Below are positions 57,600 to 64,000 of a DNA stretch of 64,000 bases, piece by piece. Source of the stretch: JBLUOA01 sp048060095. GTDB taxonomy: Bacteria; Pseudomonadota; Alphaproteobacteria; Rhodobacterales; Rhodobacteraceae. How positions within the stretch are numbered: position 1 is the first letter of the stretch; every line of letters starts with the position of its first letter. The position numbers and the translations under genes were made by a program. The notes under the pieces were generated by a model. It did not search any database. It saw nothing but the letters and a program-made list of their open reading frames with translations, and was not told the DNA's origin. The DNA is taken from positions 1 through 64,000 of the forward strand of contig NZ_JBLUOA010000006.1 in assembly GCF_048060095.1 (NCBI RefSeq), given 5' to 3'.

Positions 57600-58550
57600 A
57601 TGGGCTCGACGCCACTACTGCTTACCAATCAGGTAACGGCCGTTTTCCGAACTCGCCGGAAAGAGGACGCTGTTGTTGTGTCGAATGAGCTTACGGGCAA
57701 TGCGGAGGCCGTCGTCCCGCCTATGGATTTCGCCGAAGTGGATCTGGACACGGAACAATCCGAAGCTGTCCGAAATACAACGGCTGAACCCCGACCTGCC
57801 GCCGACGATGCCGATCTTCGCGCATATGCTTTGTCGCTTGCCGATGCCGACTTGTTTGTTTTAGTCGATGAGCGGACCGAAACACCCGCATCAGAGCTTT
57901 CCATCGTCAAGATCGACGGGCGGCAATATACGCTCGCCTTCGAAACCGACGATAACGTGAGTGAACTGCTGGGCCGCGAGGCTGTCACGCTTGCCCTTAA
58001 GGGGCGTGATCTTTTCAATCTGGTCAAAGAGCGTGACGTCAGAGTCGCGATGAATGCCGGCGACCCGGAATCGGCAAAGCTGTTGTCGTGTGAATTGATC
58101 GATTGGGTGTGTGACAGGTTTGAAGAAGATGCCGCCGCAGAAACCCCCCAGTCGTTTGAACAGACATTCAACTTCAGGGCGTTGCTGACCCCACGGAATT
58201 TTCCGGACACGGTGAAAGTGCGTCTGGGCGAAACACTCTCGCCCTTGTCTGATCTGTTCGATCAGGCCTTTCTTCTGAGGGCCGAGTATGAGGATGGTAA
58301 ATCCGGCTATCTCCTCGCCGTATCTTCTGTCGAAGAGGACAATCAAAGACGTATCGCAGACGCGATAACCACCGCCGTGACCGAAAGCGGTCAAATCGAC
58401 CTCAAGCTTGATATCGCGATGCTGACCGACGACGAAGACACCCTGAATCGTCTTGGCCGGGTCGCCGTTGTCATCAAGCCTGCGCGTGCGAATAATCGTC
58501 AGGGATTGCGGTTCCGCCGCGCCCCAAGCGAGGATACGGACCAGACCTAA
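57600..58550 (+). CDS. SseB-domain-like protein of unknown function
   Basis: A protein of about 316 residues. I chose the ATG at 57600, preceded by GAGG at five bases. The middle (about 75-150) resembles the SseB N-terminal fold common in Rhodobacteraceae: LADADLFVLVDERTE, VKIDGRQYTLAFETDD and NLVKERDVRVAMNAG. The rest (about 150-310) is acidic, and I do not recognise it. There is no signal peptide. It is monocistronic, with an AT-rich gap of 227 bases before algD. Confidence 0.68.
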   Translation: MGSTPLLLTNQVTAVFRTRRKEDAVVVSNELTGNAEAVVPPMDFAEVDLDTEQSEAVRNTTAEPRPAADDADLRAYALSLADADLFVLVDERTETPASELSIVKIDGRQYTLAFETDDNVSELLGREAVTLALKGRDLFNLVKERDVRVAMNAGDPESAKLLSCELIDWVCDRFEEDAAAETPQSFEQTFNFRALLTPRNFPDTVKVRLGETLSPLSDLFDQAFLLRAEYEDGKSGYLLAVSSVEEDNQRRIADAITTAVTESGQIDLKLDIAMLTDDEDTLNRLGRVAVVIKPARANNRQGLRFRRAPSEDTDQT

Positions 58551-58646
58551 GCGACCAAAACGACCCCGGCGTTTGGAATAATCCGCGATTAAGAAATTTT
58601 TTACTTTTCTTGGCTCAACGCTGGATTGTTCATGCCTGCTTGACTC

Positions 58647-58670
58647 TTCCGGGGCGATTTATCCCCAGAA
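58647..58670. promoter_or_regulatory. Dyad in the algD promoter region
   Basis: Arms TTCCGGGG (58647-58654) and CCCCAGAA (58663-58670) with an 8-base spacer; one mismatch in eight. It lies 108 bases before the algD start and has no T-run after it, so it is more likely an operator than a terminator. No known regulator fits. Confidence 0.4.
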
Positions 58671-58777
58671 AGAGACAGTATCGGCCGTTTGCCGTGAATG
58701 TCCCTAATTCGTGACACAAATTCTCCCCAATTTTCGGTGAAATGAAACCGGTTGTTAACCAAAGTGGGGAAGTGAGC

Positions 58778-60094
58778 ATGAAAATCAGTGTTTTCGGCAT
58801 CGGCTATGTTGGCGTTGTTTCTGCAGCGTGTCTGGCCAAAGAAGGTCACGACGTTATTGCGGTCGATGTTGACCCTGGCAAAATTGATTCAATCAATGCG
58901 GGGAATTCTCCGATTGTTGAGCAGGGCATTGATGATCTTGTTCGCGAGGTTGTTGCCGCAGGAAAGCTGACCGCAACAGCAGATACAGAATTCGCCGTTC
59001 AGAATACCGAAGCGTCGTTCATCTGTGTTGGGACACCATCGGCCCCGGACGGGTCCGTTGGCCTGACCTATGTCGAAGGCGTCTGCCGTAATATCGGCGC
59101 GGCACTTGCAGGCAAATCGGATTATCATTCGGTCATCGTTCGTTCGACCATCGTGCCGGGCAGCACCGAAGACTGCTGCATCCCCGCGCTTGAAGAAACA
59201 TCGGGCAAATCGGCCGGTGTTGGCTTTGGCCTTGGATATTACCCGGAATTCCTGCGCGAAAGCACGGCAATCAAAGACTACCATGATCCGGGCCTGATCG
59301 TGTTCGGATCGATGGATCAGCCGACGCAGCATATCCTGACCTCGCTGAACGAACATTTGCCTTGCGAGATTCACAAGGTCGATATCCGCACGGCCGAGAT
59401 GGTCAAGTACACGTCGAACGCCTGGCGCGCGACCAAAGTTACCTTTGCCAATGAAATCGGAAATATCGCCAAGGCGTCTGATATTGACGGCCAGACGGTG
59501 ATGGAAATCCTGTGTTCCGATGACAAGGTGGCGATGTCGCCCTACTTCATGCGGCCGGGCTTTGCCTTTGGCGGATCGTGCTTGCCGAAAGACGTCCGCG
59601 CACTGCGCTATCTGGCCCGCAGCACAAACACCTCAGCCCATTTGCTGGAATCCGTTCTCAAGGCGAACGAGGAACAGATCGCCCGTGCGGAATCCATGGT
59701 CGAAGCCTCCGGTGCGCGAAAGGTCGGGTTCGTCGGGATCAGCTTTAAACCCGGAACCGACGATCTGCGGGAAAGCCCGCTTGTCGCGCTCGCATCGCGT
59801 CTGATCGGCAAGGGGATCGAGGTCAACGTCTATGACCCGTTTGTTCAGGAAGCCTTCGACGCCGGAACACCGGGGGCGGGCCGTGGCAATGACGGCATCC
59901 CCGACCTGAAAGACCGGATGGTCGATGACCTCGACCAACTGCTGAATGACGCAGGTGCTGTCTTGGTCGGTAACTACTACGCCGACACGGTTGAAAAGCT
60001 GAAGGCCGCCGCCGACCGGCAAACCGTCGTCGACCTGACCAGACTGCATCGCGATCTGGTCAGCGAAGGCTCCTACGCCGGCATCTGCTGGTAA
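58778..60094 (+). CDS. algD: GDP-mannose 6-dehydrogenase
   Basis: A 438-residue nucleotide-sugar dehydrogenase. The Rossmann motif is GIGYVG (7-12), the catalytic cysteine is C268 in FGGSCLPKD (same position as in Pseudomonas AlgD), and the chain ends in GICW as AlgD does. The STAIKDY and KVTFANEIGNIAKA segments are AlgD-like. It oxidises GDP-mannose to GDP-mannuronate with two NAD+, the committed step to alginate. The ATG at 58778 follows GGGGAAG. Alg8 starts 22 bases later. Confidence 0.93.
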   Translation: MKISVFGIGYVGVVSAACLAKEGHDVIAVDVDPGKIDSINAGNSPIVEQGIDDLVREVVAAGKLTATADTEFAVQNTEASFICVGTPSAPDGSVGLTYVEGVCRNIGAALAGKSDYHSVIVRSTIVPGSTEDCCIPALEETSGKSAGVGFGLGYYPEFLRESTAIKDYHDPGLIVFGSMDQPTQHILTSLNEHLPCEIHKVDIRTAEMVKYTSNAWRATKVTFANEIGNIAKASDIDGQTVMEILCSDDKVAMSPYFMRPGFAFGGSCLPKDVRALRYLARSTNTSAHLLESVLKANEEQIARAESMVEASGARKVGFVGISFKPGTDDLRESPLVALASRLIGKGIEVNVYDPFVQEAFDAGTPGAGRGNDGIPDLKDRMVDDLDQLLNDAGAVLVGNYYADTVEKLKAAADRQTVVDLTRLHRDLVSEGSYAGICW

Positions 60095-60116
60095 GGCGCG
60101 GGAAAGGGCGGGGGCC

Positions 60117-61595
60117 ATGACACGCGCGATGACGCATATCGCCTATTTCGGACTCATCGTCTTGTTGACGCTGTCCGTTCCGGCGGCATTCGTGGGCGAC
60201 CCCCGCGCTGCGCGACACGCGATCGTCGTCATCGGGATACTCGGCGCATGGCGCTATTCCTGGGCGACGATCAACTTCACCCGCGCGATCATTTTCCGCC
60301 GTTTCGCCCACCCGAAACGCAAACGGAAAGCGTTCAAGCGATACAAGGAAAGCGGGGTCGTCAGCCACGCGTTCTTCATGGTCACGTCCTACATGGTCGA
60401 TCAGGACACCACGCTGATGGTCTACCGGCGCCTGTTTCGTGCCGCGGCGAACGCCGAAGGCGGCGCGACCATCGTATCGTCGGTCGTGGATGGCGCTGAT
60501 GAACGTCTGATCCGTCAGGTCTATGCGACGATGCAGGAAGACATGTCGTCGGTCAAACTGGTGATCGACCGGATCAAGTCGAACGGCAAGCGCGATGCAA
60601 TGGCGCGGGCGCTGCGGATACTGGCGTCGTTCTCGCCCACGCCGCATGACATCATGATCTTCGTCGATGGCGATACCGTCGTTCCCGACGATGTCGTTGC
60701 CCAGTCCGCGCCGTGGTTCAGCGACCCCAATGTCGGGGCGCTGACGACGCACGAGGCCGCGATCATCGAGGAAGAGGGGCTGTTCAAGGACTGGTTCACC
60801 CTGCGCTTCAACCAGCGGCAGGTCATGATGTGTTCGATGGGCCTTGCCCGGAACGTGCTGACCCTGACCGGGCGCATGTCCGTGTTCCGCGCCACGCTGG
60901 CGACTGATCCGAATTTTGTTCAGGGCGTCGGTCACGACTATCTGGACCACTGGCGCCTTGGTCGCGTCAACTTCCTGACCGGCGATGACAAATCGACGTG
61001 GTATTGGCTGCTCAGAAACGGCTACCAGATGCTTTACCTGCCGGACGTGGTTTCCAGATCGGTGGAAACACAGCCAAGGGATACGTTCTTTGACAGCGCC
61101 AAGACGCTTATGGTGCGCTGGTTCGGCAACATGATGCGCACGAACGGGCGTGCCCTGACGCTGGGCCCGAAGGCGATGGGGTTCTTTACCTGGTGGTCGA
61201 TCCTTGATCAGCGGGTCAGCATGTTCACGACGCTGGTCGGCCCGATCTCGATTCTGGCGACCGCCATCCTGCTGACCCCGGCGGTGCTGCCGCTATATAT
61301 CGGCTGGGTTCTGGCGACGCGCTATATCTTCTGCGCCTTCATCGCGCTGTTCAACGGCACATGGTTCCCGGTCACGCACCCGCCGACGCTTTACTTTTCG
61401 CAGATCGTCGGGGCAGCGATCAAAACCTTCGTCCTGTTTCGCCTCGATAAGCAGAAATGGACTCGCCAAAATTCAACCGGCAAGGCCGCCGTATTGGCCT
61501 ATTTCGACCGCCTCAAAGCAGTGGAATCTGCAGCACACCACGTCGCAACGTTGTGCTGGCTGACAATCGCTGTCCTCTTCGTAATGACAATATAA
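60117..61595 (+). CDS. alg8: Alginate polymerase glycosyltransferase Alg8
   Basis: A 492-residue processive GT2 enzyme with N- and C-terminal membrane helices. Conserved residues are DGD at 184-186, TGDD at 288-291 and MVRWFGNMMRTNGRA (about 333-347) in the place of the QxxRW/acceptor motif. The WRYSWATINFTRA segment (45-57) matches Alg8. It polymerises mannuronate from GDP-mannuronate at the inner membrane with Alg44. Spacing to alg44 is 10 bases. Relation to Alg8 rather than cellulose or hyaluronan synthase rests on motifs and neighbours. Confidence 0.88.
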   Translation: MTRAMTHIAYFGLIVLLTLSVPAAFVGDPRAARHAIVVIGILGAWRYSWATINFTRAIIFRRFAHPKRKRKAFKRYKESGVVSHAFFMVTSYMVDQDTTLMVYRRLFRAAANAEGGATIVSSVVDGADERLIRQVYATMQEDMSSVKLVIDRIKSNGKRDAMARALRILASFSPTPHDIMIFVDGDTVVPDDVVAQSAPWFSDPNVGALTTHEAAIIEEEGLFKDWFTLRFNQRQVMMCSMGLARNVLTLTGRMSVFRATLATDPNFVQGVGHDYLDHWRLGRVNFLTGDDKSTWYWLLRNGYQMLYLPDVVSRSVETQPRDTFFDSAKTLMVRWFGNMMRTNGRALTLGPKAMGFFTWWSILDQRVSMFTTLVGPISILATAILLTPAVLPLYIGWVLATRYIFCAFIALFNGTWFPVTHPPTLYFSQIVGAAIKTFVLFRLDKQKWTRQNSTGKAAVLAYFDRLKAVESAAHHVATLCWLTIAVLFVMTI

Positions 61596-61605
61596 GAGAA
61601 GAATA

Positions 61606-62658
61606 ATGGGACTTAGAAACATCGAGAATAAGGGACTTAACCTGGTCAGCACCAGCGTCCCCGCATCCTACGAGTTCGGCTTTGAGAATGAGCATCCGAC
61701 CGTTTCGCCGCCGTTCACGATGTCGGTGTTTGGGCAGCGCTTCGAAGGGCGCCGCCTTTCGCTGACGACGGTGCATCTCGCCGCAGAGGACGAGGTGATC
61801 CTGATCGCCGGGTCCAACCACACGGTCACGATCCAGTTCGAGTTCCAGAATTTTTCCGTGTCGATCTACCCCGAGGTGATCGTTGTCGGCGAGAAAAACG
61901 GTGAGCTGATCCTGAAATTCGCGGACCCGTCCGGGGATCACGCGGCGCAGCTTCGGTTCGTTCTGAACAGCTTTATCGCGGGCGATTTCGTCACACTCGG
62001 ATCGGTGATGAGCTATTCCGGCCCGACAAAGCCGAAAGAAGAAAAGGCGGCGGTCGAGAAAAACTGGAAAGAACGGTATCGGTCGATCGGGGTGTTCTTG
62101 GCCTCTGCCGCGCTTGCTGTCGTCGCGGCGTCGGCGCTCTTTACGCGCTACACGACCAGCTACGAAATGCACCCCGTTCTGATCGAACGCGCGGGTCATT
62201 CCATGCAGGCAACGACCGCCGGTCAGGTGGCTTATCTGAACCCCGAGGCGACAAAGGGAGAGATTCTTTTTTCGGTTAACGCGAATAGTGGCGACGTGCT
62301 GAACTTCCAGATGCCATGTGACTGTAAAGCTGTTTTGGCTCAAGGTGTTAGAGAAGGCATAACAGTTCTTCCTTCCGACGTAATCTTGACAATATTGGTT
62401 AATAACTTCGATCTCAGCATAGAGACTTTGATGAGTGTCGAAGGGCTAGCACGCGCGATGAGTGGGGATCACGTGTATCTGGATCTGGCGGACGGACGGT
62501 CCATCCCAGTTCAGGTAATTGCTGGCCAGGCCGCCAACACCGCCGCACTAAGTGGTGAACTGTTGGTCCCGGTCCGACTGGAAGCTCCTGAAGGTGCTCT
62601 GTCAGAGACTGACATAGGAAAGTTTGCTCAGTTGCGGTTGACGAAGTCGTTCTTCTGA
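61606..62658 (+). CDS. alg44: Alg44-like alginate co-polymerase, PilZ domain without c-di-GMP motifs
   Basis: A 350-residue protein. An N-terminal PilZ-like beta domain (about 1-130) is followed by one membrane helix (about 164-182) and a periplasmic HlyD-like part with the hallmark PCDCK (about 235-239). Pseudomonas Alg44 binds c-di-GMP through R-x-x-x-R and D-x-S-x-x-G; here the aligned segments read ENEHP and RRLSLTTVH, so neither is present. The last third uses many AT-rich codons (ATA, AGA, TTG) unlike the rest. It pairs with Alg8. Confidence 0.8.
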   Translation: MGLRNIENKGLNLVSTSVPASYEFGFENEHPTVSPPFTMSVFGQRFEGRRLSLTTVHLAAEDEVILIAGSNHTVTIQFEFQNFSVSIYPEVIVVGEKNGELILKFADPSGDHAAQLRFVLNSFIAGDFVTLGSVMSYSGPTKPKEEKAAVEKNWKERYRSIGVFLASAALAVVAASALFTRYTTSYEMHPVLIERAGHSMQATTAGQVAYLNPEATKGEILFSVNANSGDVLNFQMPCDCKAVLAQGVREGITVLPSDVILTILVNNFDLSIETLMSVEGLARAMSGDHVYLDLADGRSIPVQVIAGQAANTAALSGELLVPVRLEAPEGALSETDIGKFAQLRLTKSFF

Positions 62659-62683
62659 ACCGAGCACATCGAGGGGAGTTGAC

Positions 62684-64000
62684 GTGAAAAAGATTTACCC
62701 ACTCATACTGTGCGGAGGCAGCGGCACACGCTTGTGGCCCCTTTCGCGGACACGGAGCCCAAAGCAGTTCCAGAAAATTGGCGGCAAGAACTCTCTGACG
62801 TTCTTCCAGACGGCCATCCAGCGCCACCGAGGTGAGCGTTTTCACGAACCTTGCATCGTGACCAATCTGCGCCATCGCGGCACCGTGGTCAGCCAGTTGC
62901 GCGAAATTCAGTCAGGGTCGCAGATCATTTGCGAACCGATGGGGCGGAATACCGGCCCGGCCGTCCTGGCCGCCGCACACGCCATGAACAGCCGCGACCC
63001 GAATGCGATCATTCTGGTTATCCCGGCAGATCACGTCATCGAAGGCGACATCAACGAAACGATCTTTTCGCAGGTCGACGCGGTCGCCGACGGACAAATC
63101 GTTACATTCGGCATTGCGCCGCGTGGGCCCGAAACCGGTTTTGGCTACGTCGTTCGTGGCGAAGAACTCGCGGATCATCCCGGCCTGCATAAGGTTGAAC
63201 AATTCATCGAAAAGCCTCCGCTGCAACAGGCAGAGGAACTTGTCGCCGGTGGAAATGCGTCTTGGGCGTCCGGGATTTCGATGTTCTCGGCCCGGTCGAT
63301 CATCGAAGAATACGAAAAACACGATCCTGAAACCGCCGCGAACGTGAAAAAATCGGTCATGGGCGCGAGCCTGTTCCCCGAGGCGTTGTATCTTGACGCC
63401 GACGGGTTCAGCCAGACGAAAGCAGAGCCGACGGAAAAAGCGGTTTTCGAAAAGACCGACCGCATCGCCACCGTTTCGCTTGATGTGACGTGGAGCGATG
63501 TTGGCAGCTGGGCTGCGATGTATGACATCTCGGCACCGGACAAGGACGGCAACGTCTTTCAGGGTGATGTTGTCGCCGTGAATTCGAAAAACACTCTGGT
63601 TCGGTCGGAAAGCCGATTGGTAAGCGTCGTTGGGGTTTCAGACATCATCGTCGTCGACACCTCTGACGCGATCCTGATTACCCGGCGCAACAAGTCGCAG
63701 CACGTCAAGGAAGTGGTCGAAATCCTCAAGAAAAACAGCCGATCCGAAGCAGAGCATAACGTCGGGGCCGCACCAAAGATGATCCCCTTCTCTGCGCCAA
63801 AGGTTCAGGAACAGATCCTGCAAACGGACAATTTTCAGTTGGGAACAAGCCAGATCCCGGTTGGCGGATGTATTGACATGGAAGACGGTCACGGAAAGCA
63901 GGTGATTGTCGTAAACGGGTCGGTGCACGCACAGGGTCCGGGTTGGCAGAAAACGGTTCGCGAAGGCGGTCGTATCTACTCCGATCCCGAAGGCTCAATC
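62684..64000 (+). CDS. algA: Mannose-1-phosphate guanylyltransferase (AlgA/ManC type), partial at right edge
   Basis: The frame starts at GTG 62684 after GAGGGGAG and continues past the window (439 residues visible). The pyrophosphorylase signature GGSGTRLWPLSRTRSPKQF (11-29), GRNTGPA and FIEKPP are intact, so it should make GDP-mannose. The C-terminal phosphomannose-isomerase cupin is degraded: where Pseudomonas AlgA has QMHHHRAEHW, this reads DMEDGHGKQV. Isomerase activity would then be lost or supplied by another enzyme. It is the fourth alg gene. Confidence 0.9.
   Translation, partial: MKKIYPLILCGGSGTRLWPLSRTRSPKQFQKIGGKNSLTFFQTAIQRHRGERFHEPCIVTNLRHRGTVVSQLREIQSGSQIICEPMGRNTGPAVLAAAHAMNSRDPNAIILVIPADHVIEGDINETIFSQVDAVADGQIVTFGIAPRGPETGFGYVVRGEELADHPGLHKVEQFIEKPPLQQAEELVAGGNASWASGISMFSARSIIEEYEKHDPETAANVKKSVMGASLFPEALYLDADGFSQTKAEPTEKAVFEKTDRIATVSLDVTWSDVGSWAAMYDISAPDKDGNVFQGDVVAVNSKNTLVRSESRLVSVVGVSDIIVVDTSDAILITRRNKSQHVKEVVEILKKNSRSEAEHNVGAAPKMIPFSAPKVQEQILQTDNFQLGTSQIPVGGCIDMEDGHGKQVIVVNGSVHAQGPGWQKTVREGGRIYSDPEGSI

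Noticed and set aside
58589..58604. CtrA-like motif TTAA-N7-TTTAC upstream of algD.
   Set aside because: One core mismatch in an AT-rich stretch; too weak to claim without comparison.

Overview
The window is high-GC, densely coded chromosomal DNA with the gene families, short operon overlaps and regulatory sites of an alphaproteobacterium, most likely order Rhodobacterales (roseobacter/Paracoccus relatives). Support comes from a nosCRZDFYLX nitrous oxide reductase operon in the Paracoccus order, a form II cox cluster, many ABC transporters and a GTTC-N7-GTTC LexA box of the alphaproteobacterial type. I see no rRNA, tRNA, CRISPR array, insertion sequence or phage gene.

Layout. 1-3092: the start of a maltose O-acetyltransferase, a small two-repeat protein behind a LexA box, an AEC transporter with a D-lyxose isomerase, and a deoxycytidylate deaminase. 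3095-12915: a long minus-strand operon (SsuABC/NMT1-type ABC transporter, FAD oxidoreductase, CaiB CoA-transferase, enoyl-CoA hydratase, ferredoxin, DHDPS-type lyase, aldehyde dehydrogenase) divergent from a LysR regulator; it reads as a catabolic pathway for an unknown acid. 12934-17023: ugpBAEC. 17162-23542: a form II CO-dehydrogenase-like cluster, transcribed coxD-E-G-S-L-M. 23713-28029: an AfuABC/FbpABC-type transporter, followed by an inositol-phosphatase-family enzyme, a histidine phosphatase, an agmatinase-family ureohydrolase, a LysR regulator, a methyltransferase and a MAPEG protein. 32788-38259: a five-gene membrane/surface glycosylation operon. 38552-42364: an AlkC-like repair protein, a VOC protein divergent from a TetR regulator, and a large TPR-like protein. 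42493-51601: nosCRZDFYLX. 51967-54757: a two-gene operon of a PotD-like binding protein and a BCCT transporter, closed by a strong terminator. 54832-58550: VOC protein, MscS channel and an SseB-like protein. 58778-64000: algD-alg8-alg44-algA, the start of an alginate (polymannuronate) operon that runs off the right edge.

How the genes work together. The nos genes form a complete N2O-respiration module: NosZ enzyme, NosR electron donor, NosX flavin transferase for NosR, NosDFY maturation transporter, NosL copper chaperone and NosC. The alg genes make GDP-mannose (AlgA), oxidise it to GDP-mannuronate (AlgD) and polymerise it across the inner membrane (Alg8-Alg44).

The points most worth a second look are: the alginate operon outside the gammaproteobacteria, whose Alg44 lacks the c-di-GMP-binding motifs and whose AlgA has a damaged isomerase domain; the binding protein paired with a BCCT carrier; the uncharacterised CaiB/ECH/lyase operon with its LysR operator; and the SOS-like promoter of the small repeat protein.
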